Below the pieces are notes generated by a model. The model did no database searches and was not told the origin of the DNA. It worked only from the letters and a program-made list of their open reading frames with translations. Positions 9,428 to 19,555 of a stretch of DNA of 64,000 bases are shown in pieces; position 1 is the first letter of the stretch; each line of letters begins with the position of its first letter. The translations under genes were made by a program, and so were the position numbers. This stretch comes from Marivita sp051859345 (GTDB taxonomy: Bacteria > Pseudomonadota > Alphaproteobacteria > Rhodobacterales > Rhodobacteraceae): NCBI RefSeq assembly GCF_051859345.1, contig NZ_JBHYFV010000013.1:45975-109974 (forward strand), written 5' to 3'.

Positions 9428-10366
9428 ATGATACGCCTTCTGGCTTTTTTTCTTGGTCTGTGCTTCGCCACCCCGCTTATGGCCTCCGATCCCGTGACCC
9501 TTTTCGAAGACTGGGCGCGCGGCGAAGGGGCAGATGCGACCGCGATCAGTGTTCTGGTCGATGGAGAGCCTATCCACACACGCAACGCCGACACGCCGAT
9601 TGACCTTGCCTCCAACTCCAAGGCGATCACCGCGCTTTGTGTTCTGACACTGGTCGATGACGGCGCGCTGCAATGGGACACCTTGCTGACCGACGCGCTG
9701 GGGCAGGCGGCCCCGTCAGGCACAGTGGCGGACCTTGTCACCCACAGCGCCGGGATCGCGCCGGATTCGACCCAGCTTCGGATGCTGTTTTGGCTCAACG
9801 AGGATCAACCGCGCCACGAACAAGTCACCGACATCGTGCTGAACCGCAGCCGCCAGAAAGGCACGCAAGGCGCATTTGCCTACAACAACGAAAACTATGC
9901 GCTTCTGGGGCGGATCATCGAACTGACGTCAGGCGCGCCCTACGAAGACACCTGCCACAAGCGGGTTCTTGACCCCGCAGGTGTCACAGGGGCGCTGTCC
10001 CCTCGCTTTGGCGCGTTTGCAGGCTGGGGCGGCTGGCGCATGACGATGGCGGAGTACACAACCCTGCTCTGGCACTGGTATGGACCCAAGGGGCGCGTCG
10101 GTCGCGATCCGCTGTCGCTGCCGCATATCGCCCGTGCCGAGGGCAGCTATTACGGTCTTGGCATGAACTACGTCACGGAGGACGCCGGGTTCCGCATGTC
10201 CCATGCCGGGGCAATCGCGATCCCGTTTGGCCCCAAGACCGGCGCGTTTGCGGTGGTCTACCCATTCGGGGCGGTGGCGGCGATGGGCTACGACGTTCCG
10301 GTGGCCGATCCGGCGCGGTTTAGGGCGCTGTCCGACAGCCTCGATTCCGCCCTGCGCCCACGCTGA
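9428..10366 (+). CDS. secreted serine hydrolase, beta-lactamase/penicillin-binding fold
   Basis: 312 residues. An N-terminal signal peptide (MIRLLAFFLGLCFATPLMA) directs export. The SxxK nucleophile motif of class C beta-lactamase-like hydrolases is SNSK at residues 62-65, followed by a YNNENY motif supplying the tyrosine general base. Such proteins act as D-aminopeptidases, esterases or peptidoglycan hydrolases as well as beta-lactamases, so neither drug resistance nor a substrate should be assumed. It follows proS after 50 bp and may share its transcript. Confidence 0.85.
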   Translation: MIRLLAFFLGLCFATPLMASDPVTLFEDWARGEGADATAISVLVDGEPIHTRNADTPIDLASNSKAITALCVLTLVDDGALQWDTLLTDALGQAAPSGTVADLVTHSAGIAPDSTQLRMLFWLNEDQPRHEQVTDIVLNRSRQKGTQGAFAYNNENYALLGRIIELTSGAPYEDTCHKRVLDPAGVTGALSPRFGAFAGWGGWRMTMAEYTTLLWHWYGPKGRVGRDPLSLPHIARAEGSYYGLGMNYVTEDAGFRMSHAGAIAIPFGPKTGAFAVVYPFGAVAAMGYDVPVADPARFRALSDSLDSALRPR

Positions 10367-10368
10367 TC

Positions 10369-10392
10369 AAACGTACCGTTTGCGTCAACGCA
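10369..10392. terminator. tandem hairpins, TGCGTCAACGCA family
   Basis: A small hairpin AAACG-TAC-CGTTT (10369-10381) runs directly into TGCG-TCAA-CGCA (10381-10392). The pair lies in the 38-bp gap between the convergent serine hydrolase and glmM genes and may end both transcripts. The second element is identical to one at 5219-5230. Confidence 0.5.
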
Positions 10393-10404
10393 TCCGCTTC
10401 CCGC

Positions 10405-11748
10405 TCAAACCGACGCGGTGACCTCGGCCACGATCCCGTCGACCAGCTCGACCAGCAGTCCTTCGTCCTCGCACTCCGCCATCACGCGGATCAGCGGCTC
10501 GGTCCCCGACTTGCGGATCAAAAGCCGCCCCTTTCCGTTCAGCCGCGCTTCGGCATCAGCGATGGCCGACTTCACCGATCCTGTCTCAAGCGGTGCCACG
10601 GATGGATCATACCGCACGTTCCTGAGCAATTGCGGAACCGGATCGAAACTGCGCGCCAATGCGCTGGCGGGCTGACCTGTGCGGCACATCTCGGCCAGAA
10701 ACTGAAGCCCGGCCATAAGCCCGTCACCCGTGGTGGCAAAATCCGTCATCACGATATGACCGGATTGTTCCCCCCCAAGGTTCCATCCTCCCCGGCGCAT
10801 CGCCTCGACCACATAACGGTCACCGACACCGGTTCGCTCAAGCCGCAATCCACGCGCGCCGAGAAACCGCTCCAGCCCAAGGTTGGACATGACCGTCGCC
10901 ACAAGAACCCCACCCAGCAGGCGGTCTTCTTCGGCCCAGCGGGCAGCCATCAGGGCCATGATCTGATCGCCATCAGCGACCTGACCGGTTTCATCAATCA
11001 GGATCACCCGATCCGCGTCGCCATCAAGGCAAATGCCGACATCCGCCCCATGCGCCACCACGGCTGCGGCGGCGAGCTGCGGATGAGTCGATCCACACCC
11101 TTCGTTGATATTGGTGCCATCCGGAGTGATCCCCAGCGGGATCACATCCGCACCCAATTCCCAAAGCACTTCCGGCGCGGCCTTGTAGGCGGCCCCGTTG
11201 GCGCAATCGACAACCACTTTCAGCCCATCAAGGCGCATCCCGGCCGGGAAAGTCGATTTCACCCGCTCCTGGTAGCGGAAGCGGCCATCGTCGATCCGTT
11301 TCGCCCGCCCGATATTGTCCGCCTGTGCCGGCTCGACCCCGCTGTCGACCAGCGCCTCGATCTCGGCCTCGTCCGCATCCGAAAGCTTGAACCCGTCCGG
11401 GCCAAAGAACTTGATCCCGTTATCCGCCGCCGGGTTGTGGCTGGCGGAAATCATGATGCCCAGATCCGCCCGCATCGACGGCGTCAGCAACCCCACGGCA
11501 GGTGTCGGCACCGGCCCCAGCAGCAGCACGTTCATCCCCGTCGAGGTCAGACCCGCCGTCAGCGCGTTCTCGAACATATAGCCCGACTGGCGTGTGTCCT
11601 TGCCGATCACAACGCGGTGGACACCTTTGGAATCCTGTCGGAAATGTCGCCCCACGGTGGCCCCGATCCGCAACGCCATATCCGCAGTCATCGGATAGGT
11701 GTTGGCTGTTCCGCGCACCCCATCCGTTCCAAAAAGCTTACGCACCAT
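10405..11748 (-). CDS. glmM: phosphoglucosamine mutase
   Basis: 447 residues from the ATG at 11748; a longer frame upstream lies within folP. It interconverts glucosamine 6-phosphate and glucosamine 1-phosphate for UDP-GlcNAc, peptidoglycan and lipid A. Seen are the N-terminal RKLFGTDGVRG, the phosphoserine loop ISASHNPAADNGIKFFG, the metal loop DGDADR and the C-terminal RKSGTEPLIRVM. The start overlaps the end of folP by 11 bp, indicating translational coupling within the folB-folP-glmM run. Confidence 0.97.
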   Translation of the reverse strand: MVRKLFGTDGVRGTANTYPMTADMALRIGATVGRHFRQDSKGVHRVVIGKDTRQSGYMFENALTAGLTSTGMNVLLLGPVPTPAVGLLTPSMRADLGIMISASHNPAADNGIKFFGPDGFKLSDADEAEIEALVDSGVEPAQADNIGRAKRIDDGRFRYQERVKSTFPAGMRLDGLKVVVDCANGAAYKAAPEVLWELGADVIPLGITPDGTNINEGCGSTHPQLAAAAVVAHGADVGICLDGDADRVILIDETGQVADGDQIMALMAARWAEEDRLLGGVLVATVMSNLGLERFLGARGLRLERTGVGDRYVVEAMRRGGWNLGGEQSGHIVMTDFATTGDGLMAGLQFLAEMCRTGQPASALARSFDPVPQLLRNVRYDPSVAPLETGSVKSAIADAEARLNGKGRLLIRKSGTEPLIRVMAECEDEGLLVELVDGIVAEVTASV

Positions 11749-12757
11749 CCTCAAGTCCCCACTCGATTGCGCGCCACAGCGCGAGTGCCTGACGTGTTTC
11801 GGACACGTCATGCACCCGTATAACCTGTACGCCCTGAGTGGCCCCATGCAAGGCCACCGACACCGATCCCGCCAAACGTGTGTCTGCGGTGCCAGTCTGG
11901 GAAATCGTACCGATGAATTTCTTGCGCGATGCACCCAGCAGTATCGGACATCCCAACCCGTGAAACAGGGAAATATCGCGCAAAAGCGTCAGGTTGTGCT
12001 GCATCGTCTTTCCAAAGCCGATCCCCGGATCGACAAGGATCTGATCGCGCGCGAGACCTGCCGCGACCAATGCGCTTATACGGTCTTCGAGAAAGTCGAA
12101 CACGTCAAGCCGCACATCCTGATAGCTTGGCGCGTCCTGCATGGTTTGCGGATCGCCCTGCGCATGCATCACACACACCGGCACCTGCCGTGCGGCGCAA
12201 AGCGGCGCAAGCGCATCGTCATAGGTAAAACCCGCCACGTCATTGACCAGCGTCGCACCCGCCTCCAGCGCCGCTTCGGCCACCGGGGCCTTGCGCGTGT
12301 CGATCGACACACACACCCCAATCCCGTCGGCAATCGCCCTGATCGGTCCCACCACCCGCGCGATTTCTTCGTCGATCGGGACGGTGTCCGCGCCGGGTCG
12401 GGTGCTTTCTCCACCCACGTCGATGATCCCGGCACCGTCCTCGGCCATCCGCCGGGCCTGCGCCACAGCCGCCTCGGGATCAAGATACCGCCCGCCGTCG
12501 GAAAAGCTGTCCGGAGTGACGTTCAGGATCCCCATGAGCGTCACCTGACCCATGTCACACCCGGCAATCGGCGCACGCTGCGCTGTCAGGCGGTGCAGCA
12601 CCGCGTCCGGCACGGCAGTGGCAGGGATGATCTGAGGTTTGGAGGTCCGCCGCAATGCCACGGCTTCGCTGAACCAAAGCGGTCCACCAGCCAGCGGCAG
12701 TGCGCCTTTGGGGCGCGGATCACCGGATCGGGGAAGGGGGCGGAAATACGTCTTCAT
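11738..12757 (-). CDS. folP: dihydropteroate synthase
   Basis: 339 residues. It condenses p-aminobenzoate with dihydropterin pyrophosphate in folate synthesis and is the sulfonamide target. Conserved signatures are MGILNVTPDSFSDGG, DVGGESTRPGA, LVNDVAGF and LVDPGIGFGKT. An N-terminal extension of about 70 residues precedes the TIM barrel. It sits 39 bp after folB and overlaps glmM. Confidence 0.96.
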   Translation of the reverse strand: MKTYFRPLPRSGDPRPKGALPLAGGPLWFSEAVALRRTSKPQIIPATAVPDAVLHRLTAQRAPIAGCDMGQVTLMGILNVTPDSFSDGGRYLDPEAAVAQARRMAEDGAGIIDVGGESTRPGADTVPIDEEIARVVGPIRAIADGIGVCVSIDTRKAPVAEAALEAGATLVNDVAGFTYDDALAPLCAARQVPVCVMHAQGDPQTMQDAPSYQDVRLDVFDFLEDRISALVAAGLARDQILVDPGIGFGKTMQHNLTLLRDISLFHGLGCPILLGASRKKFIGTISQTGTADTRLAGSVSVALHGATQGVQVIRVHDVSETRQALALWRAIEWGLEDGA

Positions 12758-12796
12758 GGAAAGTCAATGAAAGGCCACGCAGGGTTTGACAAGCGG

Positions 12797-13723
12797 CTAG
12801 AGCACGCTTTCGCCGATGGGGGTGTTGCGAACTGAAATATTCGTCAGGGCCGGAGCCTCTGCGCCGATCACCAGAAGCTCTATCGCATCCATTTCCTGCG
12901 CAAACCACCCGGTCAGGGCAACAGTGTCAGTCACAGCATTGTCCGGGCCATCGACCGCATCCAGAACGATCTTGGATGGCGCCCAGATACAGACCTGTCC
13001 GTTCTTCATCGCCCAGTCCAATTCGGTCCGTGTCGCCACCACCTTGCAGCGTGGGTCTTTTGCCGCCAGAACCCAACCGTTCTGTTCGATCGCCAGCAGG
13101 TCAATCCGCCGCTGTGCCAACGGGTGTCCCACATCCGGGCGCGGCCCGTCGCCAAGCCCGACGCACAGCACCAATGGCGCGGCTTCGTCCTCAAGCTGGT
13201 CGATCCACCCAGCCAGATCCGGCGCATGAATTGCCGCATTCGACAGGTAGACCACCCGTGGGTGGGGACGTTCGTGGCTTGCGTCCTGCGTGGTTTCGGC
13301 GGAATCACTTCGTGACCGGACGATCTCGACCCCCAAGGCACCGGGGCCACGATCCAGCTTTTCAATCCGCACAAAGACGCGCAAGGCCTGCGGCTCAAGC
13401 AGGATGCGCTCTGCGATCCGCCCCGCCAGCGTTTCCAGAAGGTTCAACCGCTCGGCCGCCAATTCCGCGGCGATCGCCTCGGTCACCCGGTCATACGACA
13501 GGATGCGGTCCACATCATCGTCGATATGTCCAACGATGGGCTGCACTTCGACCACGACGTTAAAGCAGATGCGCTGGGTTGTGCCGCGCTCTGCCTGAAA
13601 CGCGCCGATCTCGACCTCGACGATATGATCGCGCAGCGAAATTCGATCCACAGGCCCGTCATCCGCCGTCGCAATGGCCCGTTCGGACGGGTGCGAAAAA
13701 GCAAGTCGGATTTCAGAGGTCAT
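12797..13723 (-). CDS. folB: dihydroneopterin aldolase, long form
   Basis: About 308 residues from the ATG at 13723. The first half is a FolB domain (DRISLRDHIVEVEIGAF...TQRICFNVVVEV...LSYDRVTEAI...NLLETLAGRIAERIL), which cleaves dihydroneopterin in folate synthesis. The second half (from about residue 150) looks like a second, diverged copy of the fold or another small domain whose role I cannot state; FolB alone is usually about 120 residues. Position upstream of folP supports the folate assignment. Confidence 0.82.
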   Translation of the reverse strand: MTSEIRLAFSHPSERAIATADDGPVDRISLRDHIVEVEIGAFQAERGTTQRICFNVVVEVQPIVGHIDDDVDRILSYDRVTEAIAAELAAERLNLLETLAGRIAERILLEPQALRVFVRIEKLDRGPGALGVEIVRSRSDSAETTQDASHERPHPRVVYLSNAAIHAPDLAGWIDQLEDEAAPLVLCVGLGDGPRPDVGHPLAQRRIDLLAIEQNGWVLAAKDPRCKVVATRTELDWAMKNGQVCIWAPSKIVLDAVDGPDNAVTDTVALTGWFAQEMDAIELLVIGAEAPALTNISVRNTPIGESVL

Positions 13724-13841
13724 CGGCCACTCTCCACATTGATCCGTCACGGGCTATCAGAGCCAACCCCGAACGAAAATGCCGCGAAGGGGCATTTTGC
13801 ACACCGCCCGCGACATAAGAAGGGTCAAAGCCTGACTCGGA

Positions 13842-14474
13842 TCAGCTGTTGCTGCTGACGCGCCATGTGTGGCGATAGAACAGATGCACACCAATCGCGG
13901 CGGTCTTGGTGTAGGTGCGCGACCATCGCGGGCGCACGGCGGTGGTGTGATAATGCGTGGCCCCGTCGGTCAGGTTCATCGGCGCGCGACCATCAAGAAT
14001 GGCGCGGGCCACCTTGCCGACACGGTCCCAAGCGCGGGGCTCGCGGATGCGTTCGGGAATACCGTCGCAGGTGTAGGTGAACTGGCACTGATACTTCTTG
14101 CCCGTGCCTTGATTGATCACGCCGCAGACGCTGTCTGGAAAGCGCCCGCTCTTGACCCGGTTGATGATCACTTCGGCAACCGCAAACTGTCCCTTGACGG
14201 TCTCTCCGCGTGCTTCAAAGTAAAGCGCCTCGGCAAGACATTCCCATTGGGCACCGCCAGAAGCTTCGTCCTGCGCGTTCAGCCAGGAGGCGTTGTAGAT
14301 CGCTGAATTGCGCGACACAGGGGTCACCAGCGATGTCAGATGCGACTGGCCCGCAGAGGCCAATCCGTTTTGTTCCTGCGCAACAAGTGCTTGCGCCGCG
14401 TCTTTCGACCGTTCCGCGAAGCTTGGACTCGCCACGATGGCGGCAGCTAAAATCATTGCAAACAATCTCGTCAT
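13842..14474 (-). CDS. cell wall hydrolase, SleB/CwlJ family
   Basis: 210 residues with a signal peptide (MTRLFAMILAAAIVASPSFA). The hydrolase_2 domain is recognised from CLAEALYFEARGETVKGQFAVAEVIINRVKS and GVINQGTGKKYQCQFTYTCDG; the Glu in ALYFEARGE is the likely catalytic acid. Such proteins cleave peptidoglycan glycan strands or act in its remodelling in the periplasm. It stands alone, with a 185-bp AT-richer spacer upstream carrying its promoter. Confidence 0.88.
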   Translation of the reverse strand: MTRLFAMILAAAIVASPSFAERSKDAAQALVAQEQNGLASAGQSHLTSLVTPVSRNSAIYNASWLNAQDEASGGAQWECLAEALYFEARGETVKGQFAVAEVIINRVKSGRFPDSVCGVINQGTGKKYQCQFTYTCDGIPERIREPRAWDRVGKVARAILDGRAPMNLTDGATHYHTTAVRPRWSRTYTKTAAIGVHLFYRHTWRVSSNS

Positions 14475-14659
14475 ACCGAGTGTTCATCTCGCAACATTAT
14501 GGGTGGCGACGATTTGCACAGAAATAAGGCAGCGCCGCGCGTTCGACGGGCTGTTATAGAAAATTTTAGATTTCCACAAGTTAGGGGGCCATGCGTACCA
14601 CGCAAGGCCGATGCCCACCCCGCAATCGGGGCAAAATCTGGGCCACTTATTGCCGACGC

Positions 14660-17209
14660 CTACCGTATCTTGTCGGCCAACGCAAGCTGTGCGGCGGCCA
14701 GTCGCGCCACCGGAACCCGGAACGGAGAGCAGCTGACATAGTCGAATCCGGCCTCCCGACAGAAGGCGATTGATTCGGTATGGGCCGCATGTTCCCCGCA
14801 GATCGACAAAACCACGTTCGGGCGGGCAGCGCGACCCCGCACCGCACCCAATTTCAACAATTCTCCGACCCCCTCGGTGTCCAGGATGTGGAACGGGTCT
14901 TCGGCAAAGACACCCTGGCGCACATATTCCGACATGAAGCGCCCCGCATCGTCGCGCGACAGACCATAGGTCATCTGTGTCAGGTCGTTGGTTCCAAAGC
15001 TCAGGAAATGCGTGTGCTCGGCAATATCCCCGGCCCGCAGACAGGCGCGCGGCGTCTCGACCATGACACCCAGCCGATAGGTGAAATCCGCGCCGTTTTC
15101 CGCGCGCACCGCAGCGGCCACGGCTTCGACCCGCGTGCGCACCAGTTCGACCTCGCGCTTGGCGGAGACCAGCGGCACCATGATTTCGGGAACAAGGGTG
15201 ATGCCCTCCTTGCTCGCTTCGACCGTCGCTTCAAAGATCGCGCGCGCCTGCATGTCATAGATCTCGGGCACCGAAATCCCAAGCCGCACACCGCGCATTC
15301 CCAGCATCGGGTTATACTCGGACAGGCTGTCGATGCGCCGGATCACGTCACTGACCGGAATATCCAGCGCCTCGGCCAGTTCGCGCTGACCGGTGCGGGT
15401 TGTGGGCAGGAATTCGTGCAGGGGTGGGTCAAACAGCCGGATACAGACCGGATGACCCTGCATGATCTGGAACAGCTCAAGAAAATCGGCGCGCTGCATC
15501 GGCAGCACAAGCTCCAGCGCCGCCTGACGGTCCTGCGGGTTCTGCGCAAAGATCATCTCGCGCATCGGGGTCAGGCGTTCGGCCTCGAAGAACATGTGTT
15601 CGGTCCGGCACAGCCCGATCCCCTGCGCGCGGAAATGCAGCGCTGTCTTGGCATCCGCCGGCGTGTCTGCATTGGCCCGCACCCCGATATCGCGTTCCGC
15701 ATCGGCCCAGCTCATGAAGGTGCGGAATGTGTCGTCCAGCGTCGCCTCGATCATCTCGACAGACCCGGCCAGCACCTGACCGTTGGTGCCGTCCACGGTG
15801 ATCTCGTCGCCTTCCTTGAGAGTGCGCCCATCCGTGGCCACCAGCATCTTGCGATTGATCTGAAACCGCATCGACGCCGCGCCAACCACACACGGCAGGC
15901 CAAGCCCGCGTCCGATCACCGCCGCGTGGCTGGTCATGCCGCCGCGTTCGGTCAGCACGGCAGAGGCCACATGCATCCCGCGAATATCCTCGGGGCTGGT
16001 TTCGCGACGGACCAGAACACACGGTTCGCCGCGCGCCGCACTGGCCTGCGCAGCCTCGGACGAGAACACGATCCTGCCCGTTGCCGCACCCGGACTGGCG
16101 GCGATTCCGCTGCCCAACACATCGCGCGGGCTGTTTGCCGATACCTGACGGTGCAACAATTCCGAAAGCGCGCGCGGCTCGATCCGCATCACTGCCTCTT
16201 GCCGCGTGATGATGCCATCATCTGCCAACCGCACCACGATCCGCAGGGCCGCGCGGGCGCTGCGTTCGACACGCACCCCGTCCAGAATGTGCAGATTGCC
16301 GTTTTCGATGGTGAATTCGATCTGCATCTCTTCGCGCAACCGCCGACGCATCAGCGCCGCATGGTCTTTCAGGGCAACAAACGCCTCTGGCGCAAATTCC
16401 TCAAGCGATGGCCCACGCGGGTCTTTCTCAAGGAACATCGACTCCGCCCCGCCATCCAGCGCCTCACGCCCCTGGCTCTGGCTCAGGTATCGCCCCGTAA
16501 CCTGCGGCAGCCCGGTGGACGAATTGACCAGTTGCAACACGCCCGACCCACATTCGCCACTGCCCAGCCCAAGCGCCATTTCTTGAACCACAAGGCCCAG
16601 CCCGGCATCCACAGGAGCCCCTTTGGCCTGCCTTAAAAGCCGTGCCGTGGTGCCTTCCCAGGCCCGCGCCATCGACCGCAGGATTTCCGCCAACTGGATT
16701 GCGGGATCCTGGGGAAACGGCTCTTCTGCCTCTTCTTCATAGACCTTCAACGCCGCGTATAGGGCGCCTGCGCCGCTGCCGTCAATCTCGTCAAACGCCT
16801 CGGCGTCTAGCCGGGCAACGTCGATGGCGTAGGTCTGGATAAACCGCAGGTAAATCCCGGTCGCCGCAACCTCACCGATCTGCGCACACAGCGCCGCATG
16901 GCGCGCCTCGTTCATCCCGATATTGAGCACTGCGCCGGGACCACCCCAATCCGGGTCTTCCGATGACGGGCGCACGCACAAAAGCGCGTTTGGGTCGAAT
17001 TCCCGCATGATTCCGGACACTTCGGGCAGATACCCCGAGGCAAGTTTGTGAACCGTGTCAAACGACAGCGCAACGGTGCGCGGCACCGGCAAGTCAAGAC
17101 GCACGAGGCGCTGCAAACACTTGGCCCGTCCGCCATGTGTCGGGGTCGACATCGGCGAACGTGCGGTGATCAGCGTCACATCCGGGTTTTCAGGGCTTGG
17201 TTTCTGCAC
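14660..17209 (-). CDS. pyruvate phosphate dikinase-like PEP-utilising enzyme
   Basis: 849 residues, a little short for PPDK (about 880-900). All three parts are present: an ATP-grasp N-terminal domain (LLCVRPSSEDPDWGGPGAVLNIGMN), the phosphohistidine domain with TERGGMTSHAAVIGRG (His428) and the PEP/pyruvate barrel ending SICGEHAA...YVSCSPFRVPVARLAAAQ. PPDK converts pyruvate, ATP and phosphate to PEP, AMP and PPi. The first ATP-site motif GGKGANL reads GGRAKCL (Arg28 for Lys) and sequence ahead of it is missing. It may be a divergent PPDK or a relative with another substrate. Confidence 0.8.
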   Translation of the reverse strand: MQKPSPENPDVTLITARSPMSTPTHGGRAKCLQRLVRLDLPVPRTVALSFDTVHKLASGYLPEVSGIMREFDPNALLCVRPSSEDPDWGGPGAVLNIGMNEARHAALCAQIGEVAATGIYLRFIQTYAIDVARLDAEAFDEIDGSGAGALYAALKVYEEEAEEPFPQDPAIQLAEILRSMARAWEGTTARLLRQAKGAPVDAGLGLVVQEMALGLGSGECGSGVLQLVNSSTGLPQVTGRYLSQSQGREALDGGAESMFLEKDPRGPSLEEFAPEAFVALKDHAALMRRRLREEMQIEFTIENGNLHILDGVRVERSARAALRIVVRLADDGIITRQEAVMRIEPRALSELLHRQVSANSPRDVLGSGIAASPGAATGRIVFSSEAAQASAARGEPCVLVRRETSPEDIRGMHVASAVLTERGGMTSHAAVIGRGLGLPCVVGAASMRFQINRKMLVATDGRTLKEGDEITVDGTNGQVLAGSVEMIEATLDDTFRTFMSWADAERDIGVRANADTPADAKTALHFRAQGIGLCRTEHMFFEAERLTPMREMIFAQNPQDRQAALELVLPMQRADFLELFQIMQGHPVCIRLFDPPLHEFLPTTRTGQRELAEALDIPVSDVIRRIDSLSEYNPMLGMRGVRLGISVPEIYDMQARAIFEATVEASKEGITLVPEIMVPLVSAKREVELVRTRVEAVAAAVRAENGADFTYRLGVMVETPRACLRAGDIAEHTHFLSFGTNDLTQMTYGLSRDDAGRFMSEYVRQGVFAEDPFHILDTEGVGELLKLGAVRGRAARPNVVLSICGEHAAHTESIAFCREAGFDYVSCSPFRVPVARLAAAQLALADKIR

Positions 17210-17329
17210 TGCAGCACCTCTTCAGCGTTGGCGCAGCATACGAAGACACTGCGCCCTGACAAGAGGTGTTGGTGGCACAGGGGCACCTTATCCTGCCCAG
17301 ACTCTGGCCCAGCCTCCGGTCTGGCGCGT

Positions 17330-19555
17330 TCAGCCGTCGATGCGTGTCAGATCCGCCACTTGCAGACAGGTCGTGCGGATCGTGCTGAGCAGGTTGAGAC
17401 GGTTGCGCCGCAGAACCTCGCTTTCGGCATTGACCTGCACCGCCTCGAAAAACGCATCCACCGGCCCGCGCAGTTCGGCCATTGCCGCCATCGCCGTGGC
17501 AAAATCCTGCTCTGCCATCGCCGGAGTGATCCTGGCTTCGGCTTTGGCCAGCGCATCGAACAGCGCCACCTCGGTTGGGTCTTCGGCGAATTTCGGATCG
17601 CCGCCAAACGAATATTCCACCCCGTCCTTGTCCTCGGCCTGGGTCAGGATGTTGTTCGCGCGCTTGAAGCCTTGCACAAGGTTCTCGCCATCCTCGGTTG
17701 CAAGAACCGCCTGCAACGCCTTGGCCCGCTTGACCAAAAGCGCGAGGTCATCATTGCCCGGCATGGCAATGCAGGCGTCGATCACGTCATGCCGCACGCC
17801 TTGTTCACGCAGGTAGACTTTCAAGCGGTCGTGGAAGAACGATAGCAAATCGACCGACTTGTCCGGCACGGTTTCCTGCATGGCGTTCAGCCCGTTCATT
17901 CCGTCCTCATCTCGCTGCGATTTCAGCGTGCGATAGGCCGCACCGAATACGCCATGCTGCGCGATCTCGCGGATCAGATCGTTCACATCATCGTCTGTGA
18001 CATCGTCAATCAGATGGCCCTTGTGGCGCACCAATTGCATGTCAATGAACTGATCAACCGACAGGCTCAGCCCATTCTCCAACACCAACCGGATCACCCC
18101 CAACGCCGCACGGCGCAGCGCAAACGGGTCTTTCGACCCCGTGGGTTTCTCGTCGATCGCCCAGAACCCGGTCAGCGTGTCGATCTTGTCGGCCAGCGCC
18201 ACAGCTACGGACACCGGCGCGGAGGGTACGTCATCCGACGGCCCTAGCGGCGAATAATGCTCCTGACAGGCCGCGCCAACCTCGGACGGCAGACCTGCGG
18301 CGTCACTGTAATAGCGCCCCATAAGCCCTTGAAGTTCCGGGAATTCATAGACCATTTCCGACGCCAGATCGGCCTTCGCCACCGTCGCCGCCTGTTCCGC
18401 CAGATCGGCGTCGGCCTTAACCATCGGCGCCAGTTCCCGCGCCAGCGCCGCAATCCGCGCAATCCGGTCGCGCTGCGATCCCAGCTTGTTGTGGAAGGTC
18501 ACGTTCGACAGGCTGTCCGTCCATGCCGTCAGACCGTCGTTCCTGGCGACGCGCAGATCGTTCTCCCAAAAGAACTTGGCATCCGACAGACGCGCCGACA
18601 GCACCTTCTGGTTGCCCGCCAAAATCGTCGCGCCATGATCGGCGGTTTCGCGGTTCGCCACGGTGATGAACCGCTCGATCCGGCCCGTCTTGGGGTTCTT
18701 CACCGAAAAGAACTTCTGATGCTCTTTCATCGAGGTCTGAAGAACCTCCGGCGGCAGGTCCAGAAACTCGACCCCGATCTCGCCCATCAGCACGACAGGC
18801 CATTCCACCAGTCCCGCCACTTCGGCCAGAAGCCCTGTGTCGTCGACCACCTCCAGCCCGTTGGCAAACGCCTGATTGGTCGCGTCCTGCCAGATCGCCT
18901 CGGCGCGTTCGCTGGCGTCCAGCACCACATGCGCGCGCTTCAGCTTGGCCTCGTAATCGTCAAACCCGGTCACATCGAACGCCCCCGGCACCATAAAACG
19001 ATGCCCCTCGGTTGTGCGCCCCGCAACAATGCCATCCACGTCCAAAGCCACCACGTCGGACCCGTCCTCGCGCGACAGCACGCACAGGATGCGGTGCAAC
19101 GGTCGCACCCAGCGCAACGACCCGTCCCCCCAGCGCATCGACTTGGGCCACGGGAAATTGCGGATCGTGTCTTCCAGAACTTCGGCCACGATCGCAGCCG
19201 CATCGCGCCCCGGCTTGTCGATCACCGCGTAGAACACGCGGCCTTTCTTCTCGTCCCGTTCCACCAGATCCTCGCGCGACACACCGGCCCCGCGCAGGAA
19301 CCCCTCAACCGCCTTCTCGGGCGCATCGACGCGCGGACCCTTGCGTTCTTCTTTCACATCCGGCGACCGGTCGGTCAGCCCGTCCACCCGCAACGCCAGA
19401 CGGCGCGGCGTGGCAAACGCAACAGCCCCGCCATAGGTCAGACCTGCCTCGACCAGACCATTGGTCACCCGTGACTTCAGGTCGTCAGCGGCCTTGGCCT
19501 GCATCCGTGCCGGGATTTCCTCGGAGAAAAGCTCGATCAGAAGGTCGGGCATCAA
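17330..19555 (-). CDS. glyS: glycyl-tRNA synthetase beta subunit
   Basis: 741 residues, a normal length. The beta subunit of the tetrameric bacterial GlyRS binds tRNA-Gly. The start MPDLLIELFSEEIPARMQ, the TEGHRFMVPGAF and VEWPVVLMGEI segments and the C-terminal helical/anticodon region are typical. It overlaps DUF6446 by 4 bp and is the last gene of the glyQ operon, followed by a spacer before the PPDK-like gene. Confidence 0.97.
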   Translation of the reverse strand: MMPDLLIELFSEEIPARMQAKAADDLKSRVTNGLVEAGLTYGGAVAFATPRRLALRVDGLTDRSPDVKEERKGPRVDAPEKAVEGFLRGAGVSREDLVERDEKKGRVFYAVIDKPGRDAAAIVAEVLEDTIRNFPWPKSMRWGDGSLRWVRPLHRILCVLSREDGSDVVALDVDGIVAGRTTEGHRFMVPGAFDVTGFDDYEAKLKRAHVVLDASERAEAIWQDATNQAFANGLEVVDDTGLLAEVAGLVEWPVVLMGEIGVEFLDLPPEVLQTSMKEHQKFFSVKNPKTGRIERFITVANRETADHGATILAGNQKVLSARLSDAKFFWENDLRVARNDGLTAWTDSLSNVTFHNKLGSQRDRIARIAALARELAPMVKADADLAEQAATVAKADLASEMVYEFPELQGLMGRYYSDAAGLPSEVGAACQEHYSPLGPSDDVPSAPVSVAVALADKIDTLTGFWAIDEKPTGSKDPFALRRAALGVIRLVLENGLSLSVDQFIDMQLVRHKGHLIDDVTDDDVNDLIREIAQHGVFGAAYRTLKSQRDEDGMNGLNAMQETVPDKSVDLLSFFHDRLKVYLREQGVRHDVIDACIAMPGNDDLALLVKRAKALQAVLATEDGENLVQGFKRANNILTQAEDKDGVEYSFGGDPKFAEDPTEVALFDALAKAEARITPAMAEQDFATAMAAMAELRGPVDAFFEAVQVNAESEVLRRNRLNLLSTIRTTCLQVADLTRIDG

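Noticed and set aside
9428..10366. Antibiotic-resistance beta-lactamase
   Set aside because: Only the generic SxxK/YxN serine-hydrolase motifs are seen; they are shared with many esterases and peptidases.
14780..16636. 618-codon plus-strand open frame
   Set aside because: Antisense to the PPDK-like gene, no ribosome site or recognisable motif.
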